Shown here: positions 1 to 8,954 of the stretch, piece by piece
Numbering within the stretch: the first letter of the stretch is position 1
How the letters are laid out: each line of letters opens with the position of its first letter
Assembly (NCBI RefSeq): GCF_001642735.1
Contig: NZ_LWHM01000019.1
Span: 53,640 to 117,639 of the forward strand
Source: Pseudohongiella nitratireducens
Lineage (GTDB): Bacteria > Pseudomonadota > Gammaproteobacteria > Pseudomonadales > Pseudohongiellaceae
Length of the DNA stretch: 64,000 nucleotides
Direction of reading: 5' to 3'
The notes under the pieces: generated by a model
Told to the model about the DNA's origin: nothing
Databases searched by the model: none
Seen by the model: only the letters and a program-made list of their open reading frames with translations
Translations under genes and position numbers: made by a program

Positions 1-294
1 TTTCGCAGCCACTACTATCAGGCTGATTTGCTGCGTCGCAAAATTCGCGATGGGCGAGCCCTGTCAGAACTGTTAACTGTCAATGCTGCTCCGGGCTACA
101 GCGAGCACCACAGTGGTCGTGCACTCGACATTACCACGGTGGACACACCACCGCTGCAAATCCAGTTTGAGGAGACCGGTGCTTTTGCCTGGTTGCAAAA
201 AAATGCAGCACAATTCCAGTTTTCGTTGTCCTATCCAAAAGAGAGATCAGGAATCATCAGCTACGAGCCCTGGCACTGGTGTTTCAATCAATAG
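1..294 (+). CDS. M15-family D-Ala-D-Ala carboxypeptidase, C-terminal part
   Basis: The open frame runs in from the left edge, so only the last 97 residues are present and the start lies outside the window. It carries the two metal-binding signatures of VanY/DdcY-type M15 peptidases: SEHHSGRALDI (His followed by Asp seven residues later) and EPWHW near the C-terminus. Enzymes of this family are zinc carboxypeptidases that trim the terminal D-alanine from peptidoglycan stem peptides in the periplasm. A transglycosylase gene on the same strand follows about 90 bases downstream, which fits a wall-remodelling role. The exact subfamily cannot be fixed without the N-terminus. Confidence 0.85.
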   Translation, partial: FRSHYYQADLLRRKIRDGRALSELLTVNAAPGYSEHHSGRALDITTVDTPPLQIQFEETGAFAWLQKNAAQFQFSLSYPKERSGIISYEPWHWCFNQ

Positions 295-385
295 CTGTTT
301 TCGCCAAGAACAGTTTTCACCAATAACGCTTGATCAAATGCCAGAGAAAAGAGTAGGCTGAAAGTCAGTGAAGGAGTTAGATTGC

Positions 386-1456
386 ATGATAAGAATTGGG
401 ACTGCCTTTTGGTCCATTTGTTTCATCCTTTTATGGCCGATTGGTCAGGTACACGCCCAGGAAGATCAAACTGCCGGCGATACCAACTCACAAAATTCTT
501 CGAGTGAGCAAGCTGATCCTGAGTTCCAGCGGTGGTTGCAGTCGTTTATCGACGAGGCACGCGCAGCAGGTATCAGTGACGCCATCATCAACCAGACCCT
601 GGTGAACGTTACCCCCATTCAACGCGTGGTCGATAATGATCGCAACCAGGCTGAGTTTGTCGAAACTTATCAGATGTATCTTGATCGCCGGGTCACCGAC
701 TGGCGCATTCAGACCGGTCGTGAACGCCTGGCGCAACACCGCGAAATCCTGGAGCAGGTTGCTGCTGAGTACGGTGTTCCTGCCCGTATTATTGTCGCCA
801 TCTGGGGCATAGAAACCAACTACGGTAACTTCACTGGCGGTGAAGATGTGATTCAGGCCCTGGTCACGCTGGCTTATGATCCGCGTCGCGCCGATTTTTT
901 CCGCAACGAACTAATGCAGGCTCTGCGTATCCTGCAGGAAGGCCATATCTCGCATGCAGACATGAAAGGGTCCTGGGCTGGAGCCATGGGGCAGAGCCAG
1001 TTTATGCCCAGCAGTTTCCGTCAGTATGCTGTTGATTTTAATGACGATGGTCGCCGGGATATCTGGACCACCGAAGCCGATGTGTTTGCCTCGATCGCCA
1101 ACTATCTGCGCGAGGCTGGCTGGCAGCCCGGTATTCGCTGGGGGCGCGAAGTCCGCTTGCCTGGTGACTATGAAACACGTCAGGCACAGTGGCATCAACC
1201 TGCTGATGTGTCCTACGGCTGCAGCCGTTTGCGGGTTCACAGTATCCAGCAGCCAGTGACTGACTGGCAGGCCGATGGCTTCCGCCGGGTGGATGGCGGT
1301 AACCTGCCTCAATCCGATATCCGGGGCTCTATTGTCCGTCCGGATGATGACACCGGTCCGACTTTTTTGACCTATGATAACTTTCGCGCCATTTTGTCCT
1401 ACAACTGTGCCAATAACTATGCGTTAGCTGTTGCACATCTGGCTGACAGCTATTAA
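386..1456 (+). CDS. lytic murein transglycosylase, MltB type (SLT_2/GH103)
   Basis: Predicted periplasmic enzyme that cleaves the MurNAc-GlcNAc bond of peptidoglycan with formation of 1,6-anhydroMurNAc. The ATG at 386 is chosen over the in-frame GTG at 368 because AAGGAG (370-375) sits at ribosome-binding distance before it, and the protein then opens with a clean signal peptide (MIRIG, hydrophobic core, then VHAQ). There is no lipobox cysteine, so it is likely soluble, unlike E. coli MltB. The catalytic Glu is E143 in WGIETNYG, and the GAMGQSQFMPSSF substrate-groove motif follows. Length 356 residues. In Pseudomonas the related sltB1 gene lies between rodA and rlpA; here that position is empty and this gene is 13 kb away. 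Confidence 0.92.
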   Translation: MIRIGTAFWSICFILLWPIGQVHAQEDQTAGDTNSQNSSSEQADPEFQRWLQSFIDEARAAGISDAIINQTLVNVTPIQRVVDNDRNQAEFVETYQMYLDRRVTDWRIQTGRERLAQHREILEQVAAEYGVPARIIVAIWGIETNYGNFTGGEDVIQALVTLAYDPRRADFFRNELMQALRILQEGHISHADMKGSWAGAMGQSQFMPSSFRQYAVDFNDDGRRDIWTTEADVFASIANYLREAGWQPGIRWGREVRLPGDYETRQAQWHQPADVSYGCSRLRVHSIQQPVTDWQADGFRRVDGGNLPQSDIRGSIVRPDDDTGPTFLTYDNFRAILSYNCANNYALAVAHLADSY

Positions 1457-1708
1457 TGTGAAGTGAGTGAATCAAGAAAGCGCCAGGTGATCCTCTCAGC
1501 CGTCGAGCGCTGAAGTCGAAAATGAGAGAGGGAAGAAAGCCGAAGTAAGACCTGAAAAATATAGGTCTGCGCAACCATAAATATGTAAACAGGAATGCGC
1601 AAATATAAATACGTAAATATTAATAGGGAAATATGTAGAGGAGGACATTACCGACAAAAAGAAGTGTTGTTTTGACTTGTCACAGAAACGATCAGGAGAC
1701 ACACAATT
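1457..1708. other. 252-bp intergenic region upstream of hpf
   Basis: Noncoding stretch between the transglycosylase and hpf. The first part is of ordinary composition; from about 1555 it becomes A/T-rich with loosely repeated AAATATNNNTAA-like words. No convincing sigma-70 promoter with both boxes, terminator or tRNA was found by eye. It presumably holds the hpf promoter. Confidence 0.4.
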
Positions 1709-2128
1709 ATGTCCAATGAATTTCAAATTGTTTATCACAATATCGAACAATCCGACTCCATCACCGAAGCGGTGCAAAAAAGAGTCGATAAACTGCGTCG
1801 ATACTGTAGCGATATTATCGGTGGCCGAGTAGTCCTGGACTGTCCGCACAATAACCACCATAAAGGCAAAGTGTATTCTGTAGCGCTGGAGTTGCAAACT
1901 CCCAACAAGCCTGTGATGGTGACCCAGGAACAGCATGATAACCATGCCCACGAAGATCTGTATGTGGCCATTCGTGATGCCTTTAATGCGGCAGAGCGAC
2001 AATTGAAATCCGTGGATAAAAAACACCGCAAAGCCGCCGTGCACAAGAACCCTGATGCTGTGGCGGAAGAAATGGTTGTCGACGACGATCTTGACGACGA
2101 ACCAGAATATCAGAGCGCTTACGGCTGA
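1709..2128 (+). CDS. hpf: ribosome hibernation promoting factor, HPF/RaiA family
   Basis: 139-residue protein of the short HPF/YfiA type, which binds the decoding centre of the 30S subunit in starved cells and either dimerises or silences 70S ribosomes. The HPF fold is recognisable from the opening (FQIVYHNIEQSDSITEAV, KRVDKLRRYC) and the paired strand/helix segment around HEDLYVAIRDAFNAAERQL; a short acidic tail (VVDDDLDDEPE) follows. The AGGAG at 1695-1699 supports the ATG. It lacks the dimerising C-terminal domain of long HPF. It is not in the usual rpoN-hpf-ptsN setting: no rpoN is adjacent, so it may be a second, dispersed copy. Confidence 0.88.
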   Translation: MSNEFQIVYHNIEQSDSITEAVQKRVDKLRRYCSDIIGGRVVLDCPHNNHHKGKVYSVALELQTPNKPVMVTQEQHDNHAHEDLYVAIRDAFNAAERQLKSVDKKHRKAAVHKNPDAVAEEMVVDDDLDDEPEYQSAYG

Positions 2129-2236
2129 GGCCGCATGAAAGCGTTTTTCCTGCCGACAGTATATTCATGCAGCAGGAAACACTCAGTGAGGTAACGCACA
2201 TTTATCCTGTGTAAATGCTGACACTGAACAACAGAG

Positions 2237-2288
2237 CCGGGTGAAAGAGCGACGATTCCTTTATAATCGCCTCATCACCCGGTTTTTT
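2237..2288 (+). terminator. Rho-independent terminator-like hairpin
   Basis: CCGGGTGA (2237-2244) is exactly complementary to TCACCCGG (2275-2282) and is followed by six T residues. The 30-base loop contains a smaller GCGA...TCGC stem, so the whole could fold as a branched hairpin. It lies 110 bases after hpf and before the DUF1244 gene, consistent with ending the hpf transcript. Confidence 0.65.
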
Positions 2289-2407
2289 AATGGCCGGAGG
2301 AAAGTGAAAGGCCAGCTAGGCTGGAGCAGCTATCTTTTTTTGCCGACACTTTCCATGCAATGAATCTGTTTGTTTCATGAATCTGTTTTTTTAAGAGGGA
2401 GATACCC

Positions 2408-2659
2408 ATGAGTGATAACGCCCAACAAGCCGCCGAAGCCGCCGCCTTTCGCCGTCTGCTGAAACACCTGGACGACAACAAGGAGGTGCAGAATATCGAT
2501 ATGATGAACCTGACCGGTTTCTGCCGTAACTGCCTGTCAAAGTGGTACGCTGCAGCTGCCCAGGAAGAGGGCATGGATGTCGACTACGATCAGGCGCGGG
2601 AATATGTTTACGGGATGCCTTATAGTGAGTGGAAGGAGAAGTATCAAACGCCGCGTTAA
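2408..2659 (+). CDS. DUF1244 family protein
   Basis: 83-residue protein matching the small DUF1244 family, which is common in proteobacteria and has no established function. The core NLTGFCRNCLSKWY with its two cysteines and the following DYDQAREYVYGMPYSEWK are the family hallmarks; the CRNC pair could bind metal, but this is inference. GAGGGAGA just before the ATG is a good ribosome binding site. It converges with the regulator on the minus strand and the two stop regions overlap by 4 bases. Confidence 0.88.
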   Translation: MSDNAQQAAEAAAFRRLLKHLDDNKEVQNIDMMNLTGFCRNCLSKWYAAAAQEEGMDVDYDQAREYVYGMPYSEWKEKYQTPR

Positions 2660-3654
2660 TCTGACTCTTCCACATTAAACAACTTCGTCCTAACCAGCCG
2701 CCGATAGGCATTCGGCGTCACCCCGTGGCGCTTGCGATACAGCTCCGTAAAGTAGCTGCTGTCCTGGTAGCCCACGGCAAAGCCGATTTCTGAGACAGCC
2801 AGATTGCTGTGTTTGAGCAGCTCCCGCGCCTGGCTGATGCGAATTTCCTGCAGGTAGGCTTTGGGGCTCTGGTTAGTCGCCTGGCGAAAGCGGCGATAAA
2901 ACGTGCGGGGGTTGAGATCGAATTCGGCAGCGACGTCGGTAAAGACCACATGGTCGGCGTAATGCCGGTGCAACCACTCCTGGACTTTGATGATCAACTC
3001 GTCGTGGTGGCTGTTGAAGGGGTCCGCCTGCAATAGCAGGGACTCATAAGAGCGCTTGAGTTCGTGAGTGAAGTGACGTGACACTTCATCAGCAACGGCA
3101 CTGTCAAAAATGCGTTCGACAAAATGCAGCATGACGTCACGCACCGCATTGACGCTGCCAGTACAATAGAGTCTGTCCTGGCGGGTAATGAAGCGCTTGC
3201 GCTGTAGCTGTATCTGCGGGAAGCGCTGGGAAAAATCCTTGAAGTATCGCCAGTGTGTGGTGGCGACTCGTTCATCCAGCAGTCCGGCTTCCGCCAGAAA
3301 GTAACTGCCGGTACCGACGCTGCAGAAAGTGGCACCGTTCTCATACTGTTTCTGTATCCAGGCGACGATCTCCGGGTGACGGCGCACGATAGCAGAAGGG
3401 TTCCCCCACAGTGCCGGGATGAATATCAGGTGGGTATCATCGACATCAGCCAGGGCTGCCGCAGGTTGCAGTGTCAGACCGGCATTGACCTGCATGGGGC
3501 GGCGGCTTTCCGCAACGGTGACCAGCGTGAGCTGTCCAGGGCGCTGGCGCTGTTTGAGGCTGTGAATGGTGTCGGCGGCATTGAGCATTTCCATGGATAT
3601 GGTGATACTCGACGCCAGCGCCTGCGGCAATAGCAGGAAGCTGATATGGTCCAT
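2656..3654 (-). CDS. GlxA-type AraC family transcriptional regulator
   Basis: 332 residues with two domains: an N-terminal DJ-1/PfpI-like (class I glutamine amidotransferase-like) domain to about residue 170, including the nucleophile-elbow segment ATFCSVGTGSYFLAEAGLL, and a C-terminal AraC helix-turn-helix pair (about 230-325) with FDLNPRTFYRRFRQATNQSP and VGYQDSSYFTELYRKRHGVTP. GlxA-type regulators sense small metabolites, often in amino acid, betaine or carnitine catabolism; the ligand cannot be read here. It is the last gene of serA-serC-greB-glxA, and its ATG overlaps the greB stop by one base (TAATG), so translation is probably coupled. A regulator at the end of a serine operon is unusual. 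Confidence 0.9.
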   Translation of the reverse strand: MDHISFLLLPQALASSITISMEMLNAADTIHSLKQRQRPGQLTLVTVAESRRPMQVNAGLTLQPAAALADVDDTHLIFIPALWGNPSAIVRRHPEIVAWIQKQYENGATFCSVGTGSYFLAEAGLLDERVATTHWRYFKDFSQRFPQIQLQRKRFITRQDRLYCTGSVNAVRDVMLHFVERIFDSAVADEVSRHFTHELKRSYESLLLQADPFNSHHDELIIKVQEWLHRHYADHVVFTDVAAEFDLNPRTFYRRFRQATNQSPKAYLQEIRISQARELLKHSNLAVSEIGFAVGYQDSSYFTELYRKRHGVTPNAYRRLVRTKLFNVEESD

Positions 3655-4157
3655 TAGCTGTCTGTGTAGCGAATGTCGGTGACCCAGTATAGCGTGACAC
3701 CGGAAGGCGCGCGAACCCGGATTTCATCGTCGACCTGCTTGCCGAACAGACTTTTGCCCAGCGGGGCATCCATGCTGATAAGGCCTTCGCTTTCACCAAT
3801 CTCGTCTGGGCCGACAATACGAAACGTGTGTGCTTCGCCGTCTTCATCTTCCAGTGTCACCCAGGCGCCAAAGTAAATCTTACTGGGATCACTGGGCGGG
3901 TCTTTGACAACCACGGCCGATTCCAGGCGTTTGCTGAGGTAGCGCACGCGGCGGTCGATTTCACGGAGACGTTTCTTGCCGTAGATGTATTCGGCGTTTT
4001 CGGAGCGGTCACCCAGGGCAGCGGCGTCGCTGACCTGGCGGGTGACGCGAGGGCGCTCATCGCGCCAGAGGTAATCCAGTTCCTGCCGCAGTCGGGCTTC
4101 GCCCTCTGCGGTCAGGTAGTTGGACTTGGGTGGTGCCGGTGGCCGGTATCGGCTCAT
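3654..4157 (-). CDS. greB: transcription elongation factor GreB
   Basis: 167 residues, the usual GreB length. The N-terminal coiled coil carries the tip motif GDRSENAEY, whose acidic residues enter the RNA polymerase secondary channel and stimulate cleavage of backtracked RNA; the C-terminal FKBP-like domain includes GKSLFGKQVDDEI. Extra N-terminal residues SRYRPPAPPKSNYLT favour GreB over GreA. The start overlaps the serC stop by four bases (ATGA) and the stop overlaps the next gene by one, indicating translational coupling within a serA-serC-greB-glxA-like operon. Confidence 0.95.
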   Translation of the reverse strand: MSRYRPPAPPKSNYLTAEGEARLRQELDYLWRDERPRVTRQVSDAAALGDRSENAEYIYGKKRLREIDRRVRYLSKRLESAVVVKDPPSDPSKIYFGAWVTLEDEDGEAHTFRIVGPDEIGESEGLISMDAPLGKSLFGKQVDDEIRVRAPSGVTLYWVTDIRYTDS

Positions 4158-5242
4158 CCGTGCTTGGCAGCAAACTGCTTCATGAACTCAGCCAGGGCTT
4201 CACAGCCGGCCAGGGGCATGGCGTTGTAGATTGAGGCACGGATACCGCCAACCTTGCGGTGACCTTTCAGTGCGTACAGGCCAGCGGCTTCGGCTTCCGC
4301 CACGAACTGCTTGTCCAGGTCGCTGTTAGCCAGGTTGAAGGTCACGTTCATGTGTGAGCGGTGTGCCTTGTCAGCCGTACCGATGAAGAAGTCGTTGCTG
4401 TCGATCAGGTTGTACAGCAACTCAGCCTTCTGCGCATTGACCTTCTCAATGGCATCCACACCGCCCTGGTCCTTCAGCCATTTCAGCATCAGGTTCATCA
4501 TGTACACTGCGAAGGTGTTGATGGTGTTGGGCATGGAGTGTGCATCGGCATAGGTCTTGTAGTTCAGCAGGCTGGGCGTTTGCTCCAGTGCCTTGCCGAT
4601 CAGGTTTTTGCGCACCAGTACCACGGCCATGCCGGAAGGACCGAGGTTCTTCTGCAGACCGGCAAAGATAACGCCAAACTGGTCAAAATTCAGACGACGG
4701 GACAGCAGTTCCGATGTCATGTCAGCCACCAGCGGAATATCACCCGTGTCGGGGAATTCGTTCCAGCGCGTACCGAAGATGGTGTTGTTGCTGGTCAGGT
4801 GGACATAAGAGGTATCTGCATCCAGCGTGCTGGGATCAAAATCCGGAATGCGGTTGAAGTTAGTGTCTTCACTGGTCGCAGCCACTGTCACATTGCCGAA
4901 ACGCTGGGCTTCTTTACGGGCCAGACCGGCAAAGTTGCCGGTTTCCAGGTAAGCGGCCTTGTGCGCCGGATTCAGACCCAGCAGGTTCAGCGGGACAGCA
5001 GCAAACTGCAGTTGTGCGCCGCCGTGGATGTACAGGATTTCGAAATCATCTGGCAGACCAGCCACTTCGCGCAGCAGTTCGTCTGTCTCGGTGACCAGGG
5101 CATCAAACTCTTTGCTGCGGTGGCTGATTTCGATCACGGAGCAGCCCATGCCGTTCCAGTCCAGAAAATCCTTCTGTGCCTGCTCCATGACAGAGGTCGG
5201 CAACATGGCTGGACCTGCACCGAAATTGTATACGCGATTCAT
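4154..5242 (-). CDS. serC: phosphoserine aminotransferase
   Basis: Converts 3-phosphohydroxypyruvate and glutamate to phosphoserine in serine synthesis, and acts in the parallel step of pyridoxal phosphate synthesis. The protein is 362 residues, the same as E. coli SerC, when started at the ATG at 5242; an in-frame TTG 15 bases upstream is rejected because it lies inside the GGGAAGAG ribosome binding site. The opening MNRVYNFGAGPAMLP and the PLP-lysine segment FAGLQKNLGPSG are diagnostic. It follows serA by 48 bases and overlaps greB by four, so both dedicated serine-pathway steps lie in one operon. Confidence 0.97.
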   Translation of the reverse strand: MNRVYNFGAGPAMLPTSVMEQAQKDFLDWNGMGCSVIEISHRSKEFDALVTETDELLREVAGLPDDFEILYIHGGAQLQFAAVPLNLLGLNPAHKAAYLETGNFAGLARKEAQRFGNVTVAATSEDTNFNRIPDFDPSTLDADTSYVHLTSNNTIFGTRWNEFPDTGDIPLVADMTSELLSRRLNFDQFGVIFAGLQKNLGPSGMAVVLVRKNLIGKALEQTPSLLNYKTYADAHSMPNTINTFAVYMMNLMLKWLKDQGGVDAIEKVNAQKAELLYNLIDSNDFFIGTADKAHRSHMNVTFNLANSDLDKQFVAEAEAAGLYALKGHRKVGGIRASIYNAMPLAGCEALAEFMKQFAAKHG

Positions 5243-5290
5243 CTTTACTCTTCCCAAGTTAACAGAGGTCTAAAATTAAACGGAGGTTTC

Positions 5291-6472
5291 TTAAAGTACA
5301 GTAACGTTGATAACGTCTTCGATGCCCCGGATGGCATCGGCAGCCGCACTGCTTGGCGCCTTGTCCAGGTCAATCAACGTATAGGCAATTTCGTCACGGC
5401 TTTTGTTGATCATGTCGATCACGTTAATGTCCTGCTCGGCCAGTACAGAAAGGATCTTGCCGAGCATGCCTGGTACGTTCTTGTTGCTTATTGCCAGGCG
5501 GGTGTCGGTTTCTGCGCCAGGCACACGATCCAGAGACAGTGCCGGGAAGTTCACCGAGTTGCGAATATTACCATTGACCAGGAAATCCTTCAGCTGTTCT
5601 GCGGCCATGACCGCGCAATTTTCTTCCGCTTCAGCGGTTGAGGCGCCGATATGCGGTGTCAGGATGACATCGTCGCGGCCAATCAACTCATAGCGAGGGA
5701 AGTCGCTGACGTAACGGCCGATCTGGCCGTTATCCAGACCCTTGATCACGGCGTCATGGTCGACGATTTCGTCACGGGCAAAATTCAGCAGGCAAAGGCC
5801 GGGTTTCATGGCAGAAACCATTTCATCATTGATCAGGTTACGTGTGCTGTCCAGCACGGGCAGGTGCAGGGTGACAAAGTCAGAGTTAGCCAGCAATGCT
5901 GTTACGTTTTCAATTTTCTGCACCTGGTTAGGCAGTCTCCAGGCCGCGTCAACTGACAGGGCCGGGTCATAGCCCAGTACGGTCATGCCCAGGTCGATAG
6001 CCATACCGGCAACCATGGAGCCGATAGCGCCCAGGCCAATGATACCCAGTGTTTTGCCAGCCAGTTCATTGCCGGCAAACTGTTTTTTGTCCGCTTCCAT
6101 CTGTTTCGACAGCGCCGCATTGTCACTGCCGCCAGCCTGTTTGGCGATATGCGCCATGCCTGGAATCACGCCGCGAGTGGACAACAGCATACCGGTCAGG
6201 ACCAGTTCTTTTACGGCATTGGCGTTGGCGCCTGGGGTGTTGAAAACAACCACGCCTCGCTCTGTGCAATGAGTCACTGGCACGTTATTGGTGCCCGCGC
6301 CGGCTCGTGCGATGGCACGCACTGAGCTTTCAATCTCATCCGGGGCCAGCTTGTGGCTGCGCAGCACGATGGCATCGGCATCCTGTTGGTCGGCACCGAC
6401 CTGGTACTGGGCGCGATCAAAGCGGTCCAGGCCTTTGGATGAAATCTGGTTGTAGGTTCTGATCTTTGTCAT
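5291..6472 (-). CDS. serA: D-3-phosphoglycerate dehydrogenase
   Basis: First committed enzyme of serine synthesis: NAD-dependent oxidation of 3-phosphoglycerate. The Rossmann motif GIIGLGAIGSMV, the catalytic Arg in NFARDEIVD and the His in TPHIGASTAEAEENC are present, and residues from about 320 form an ACT domain (NKNVPGMLGKILSVLAEQDIN) of the kind that binds serine for feedback inhibition. At 393 residues it is of the shorter ACT-containing type rather than the 520-residue type. It heads the serA-serC-greB-glxA run. Confidence 0.96.
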   Translation of the reverse strand: MTKIRTYNQISSKGLDRFDRAQYQVGADQQDADAIVLRSHKLAPDEIESSVRAIARAGAGTNNVPVTHCTERGVVVFNTPGANANAVKELVLTGMLLSTRGVIPGMAHIAKQAGGSDNAALSKQMEADKKQFAGNELAGKTLGIIGLGAIGSMVAGMAIDLGMTVLGYDPALSVDAAWRLPNQVQKIENVTALLANSDFVTLHLPVLDSTRNLINDEMVSAMKPGLCLLNFARDEIVDHDAVIKGLDNGQIGRYVSDFPRYELIGRDDVILTPHIGASTAEAEENCAVMAAEQLKDFLVNGNIRNSVNFPALSLDRVPGAETDTRLAISNKNVPGMLGKILSVLAEQDINVIDMINKSRDEIAYTLIDLDKAPSSAAADAIRGIEDVINVTVL

Positions 6473-6734
6473 GATGGGTTCCCTGATCGTTAGCCAGTAT
6501 TTTTCATTGTTATGTCAGGCTGGGTGTTTAAGCGAAATAACCGGAAGTAACCGACAGACGGATGATTTCCGCAGCAAAATCGATTGTTTGGCCGTCGCCA
6601 AAAAAGGTGGACTGTTATAACGCGAAATGGACTGAAAAACCAGCCAGAAAGTCGATATGACTGATATTCAGGGCTAACATGAGCGATAATTTGAGGCGAA
6701 TACCGGTTTTAGTCAAAACCCACAGTGAGACAGC
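6473..6734. other. divergent promoter region between serA and a hydrolase gene
   Basis: 262 noncoding bases separating serA (minus) from the metallo-hydrolase (plus). It must hold both promoters. No operator or pair of promoter boxes was clear enough to place. Confidence 0.4.
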
Positions 6735-7607
6735 ATGACTGATATGGAAACGCAAATGCTGCAGGTCTTTCGGGTGCCAACCCGGCGCATTCCTGTTATC
6801 AGGATATTGTGTCCAAACCCCGGCATGATGACCGGGCCGGGAACCAATACTTACCTGATTGGCAGCACAAGACGGATATTGCTGGATCCTGGCCCTGATG
6901 TGCCAGCGCACCGGCAGCGAATTCTGTCCATGCTGGGAGATGATGTACTGGACAGTGTGCTGGTGACCCATACGCATGGTGATCATTCCCCGGGCGCACT
7001 GGCTATTCGCCATGCCACAGCTGCGTCCCTGGTAGGTTTGTTGCCGTCGCTCAACAGTCAGCACCAGGATGAGACGTTTGTGCCGGATCTTGAGCCGCAA
7101 GATCAGCAGGTACTGAAAATCGCTGATGTCGAGATTCAGGCTATTTATACACCGGGTCATGTTGGTAACCACATTTGCTGGTTCCTGCCCGATGAGGGCC
7201 TGCTGTTTACCGGCGATCACATATTGCAGGGGACGACACCGGTCATATTACCGCCTGACGGGGACATGGCTGCTTACATGGACTCTCTGCGCCGTATTCA
7301 GAGGATGCGCTGTGACCGGCTGGCGCCAGGTCACGGTCAGATTATTGATGACGCCGATGGTAATATTCAGGGGGTCATTGCGCATCGTCTGGCACGCGAA
7401 GAAAAAATTTTCAACGCGCTGCAAACATCCGGTGAGGCTATGACAGTGGAAGCGCTGGTTCGCCAGGTTTATCAGGATGTGTCTCCGGGTCTTTGGCCCT
7501 GGGCAGCCAAAACCATGCTGGCGCACCTGATCAAGTTGGTCGCAGACAAACGTATAGCTCACGATGAAGCCAACAAAGAGTGGAAGGTAATCCAGGCCGA
7601 TGGATGA
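6735..7607 (+). CDS. metallo-beta-lactamase fold hydrolase (LACTB2/glyoxalase II-like)
   Basis: 290 residues. The metal-binding motif THTHGDHSPGA, the later TPGHVGNH, FTGDHIL and APGHG segments, and a C-terminal winged-helix-like part (about 230-285: EALVRQVYQDVSPGLWPWAAKTMLAHL) match the LACTB2-like branch, whose studied members are RNases or thioesterase-like hydrolases. The substrate cannot be deduced. The next gene starts inside its last eight bases, so the two are probably co-translated. Confidence 0.88.
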   Translation: MTDMETQMLQVFRVPTRRIPVIRILCPNPGMMTGPGTNTYLIGSTRRILLDPGPDVPAHRQRILSMLGDDVLDSVLVTHTHGDHSPGALAIRHATAASLVGLLPSLNSQHQDETFVPDLEPQDQQVLKIADVEIQAIYTPGHVGNHICWFLPDEGLLFTGDHILQGTTPVILPPDGDMAAYMDSLRRIQRMRCDRLAPGHGQIIDDADGNIQGVIAHRLAREEKIFNALQTSGEAMTVEALVRQVYQDVSPGLWPWAAKTMLAHLIKLVADKRIAHDEANKEWKVIQADG

Positions 7608-7926
7608 AAAGGGAAGTGAGACCGCCGCGCTCTGGTGGCTCTACGTGATCCAGTGCGGTGACGGTAGTTTGTATACCGGCGTGAGTACCGATGTACAGCG
7701 CCGGTTTAGTGAACACCAGCAACAAGGTGCCAAAACAGCCCGTTACCTGCGTGGCAGAGGGCCGTTGCGACTGGTTTTCAGTATCGAAGCTGGTAACAGA
7801 GGGAATGCCTTAAAGATGGAGTACCGGGTAAAACAACTTTCCCGTTCCGAAAAATTGACCATGATCAGCAACCGGAAATTACCTGCCAGCTTGGTGACCA
7901 CAGCGGTTACAGAGATAACAAAGTGA
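7600..7926 (+). CDS. GIY-YIG domain protein, YhbQ/UPF0213 type
   Basis: 108-residue single-domain protein. WLYVIQCGDGSLYTGVS carries the GIY-YIG core in the form YVI...YTG, followed by the conserved Arg of DVQRRFSEH and by the ALKMEYRVKQLSR segment typical of the YhbQ/SLX1-like family. E. coli YhbQ is a DNA nuclease implicated in repair; the role here is inferred by family. The start overlaps the upstream hydrolase gene by eight bases. Confidence 0.87.
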   Translation: MDEKGSETAALWWLYVIQCGDGSLYTGVSTDVQRRFSEHQQQGAKTARYLRGRGPLRLVFSIEAGNRGNALKMEYRVKQLSRSEKLTMISNRKLPASLVTTAVTEITK

Positions 7927-7962
7927 CGTCCCAGGTTGGCAGTACAAACAGAGAATGAATCT

Positions 7963-8922
7963 ATGTCTGAGGCTGTAAAAAACAAAATTCCGGTGGGCAT
8001 CAGTGCCTGCCTGTTAGGTGATGAAGTGCGTTACAACGGGGGGCATAAACGTCACTCCTATATTCAGCAAACACTGGGGCAATATTTTGAGTTTCGCCGC
8101 TTTTGTCCGGAAGTGGATATCGGTCTGGGCATTCCCCGTCGCCCGATCCGGATTGTGCGCGAAGGTGAGGCACTGTCTGTCGTTGATCCCCAGGACGAGT
8201 CCGATCACGATTATGCGCCAGCTCTGGCTGAAACGGCGGACGCACAGGCACAATGGCTGAAAGACATGAGTGGCTATATTCTTAAAAAGGATTCCCCCAG
8301 TTGCGGTATGGAGCGGGTAAAAGTCTACAGTGGCGGTATGCCGGAGCGCAGCGGGGTTGGTGCCTTTGCCGCCCGCGTTATGGAACTGTTTCCTGAGTTG
8401 CCGCTGGAAGAAGAGGGGCGCCTGGGAGATTCCGTGCTGCGTGAGAATTTTATTCAGCGCGTTTATGTTTATGATCGCTGGAAGCATATGGTGGCATCGG
8501 GTCTGACCTTGAAAAAGCTGCTCGATTTTCATGCCCGTCACAAGCTGATTCTGCTGAGTCATTGCCAGAAAACCTATCGTGATCTGGGGCCGAAGCTGGC
8601 CAAGGTCAACAAGGCCGAAGTGGCCGAATTTGCGGCAGACTATGTTTATGACCTGATGAAAGCGCTGAAGAAGCCAGCCAGCCGTGGTGATCATGTTAAT
8701 GTGTTGCAACACGTCCAGGGTTACCTGAAGAACGACCTGACCCCGGAAGACAAGGCGGAATTAACAGAGCTGATTGCCCGGTATCAGGATGGTACGGTGC
8801 CTTTGATCGTCCCGATTACCTTGTTGAACCATTACTTCCGCAAGTTTCCTGATGAATACATTGCCAACTCCTGGTACATGCATCCCTATCCGGCGGAAAT
8901 GGCGCTGCAGAACGCGATTTAA
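7963..8922 (+). CDS. DUF523 (TudS-like) and DUF1722 fusion protein
   Basis: 319 residues in two domains. Residues 1-150 are DUF523, with cysteines in SACLLGDEVRYNG, RFCPEVDIGLGIPRR and DSPSCGM; studied DUF523 proteins (TudS) use three such cysteines to hold a 4Fe-4S cluster that desulfurates thiouracil. Residues about 180-310 are DUF1722 (YbgA-like, HKLILLSHCQKTYRDLG...). The two-domain form is common in gammaproteobacteria. The ATG at 7963 is preferred to the TTG at 7936. Desulfidase activity is plausible from the cysteines but not proven for the fused form. Confidence 0.85.
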   Translation: MSEAVKNKIPVGISACLLGDEVRYNGGHKRHSYIQQTLGQYFEFRRFCPEVDIGLGIPRRPIRIVREGEALSVVDPQDESDHDYAPALAETADAQAQWLKDMSGYILKKDSPSCGMERVKVYSGGMPERSGVGAFAARVMELFPELPLEEEGRLGDSVLRENFIQRVYVYDRWKHMVASGLTLKKLLDFHARHKLILLSHCQKTYRDLGPKLAKVNKAEVAEFAADYVYDLMKALKKPASRGDHVNVLQHVQGYLKNDLTPEDKAELTELIARYQDGTVPLIVPITLLNHYFRKFPDEYIANSWYMHPYPAEMALQNAI

Positions 8923-8954
8923 GTCTGCGCAGAGGTGGTTTGGTGGCTGATTGT

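Noticed and set aside
2256..2275. TTATAAT-like minus-10 box inside the terminator loop
   Set aside because: No matching minus-35 box, and the position within the hairpin is better explained by the terminator.
4361..5641. 426-codon open frame on the plus strand
   Set aside because: It runs antisense to serC and serA, both of which are unmistakable; no family motif and no ribosome binding site.
8014..8712. 232-codon open frame on the minus strand
   Set aside because: Antisense to the DUF523/DUF1722 gene, without a start signal or recognisable product.
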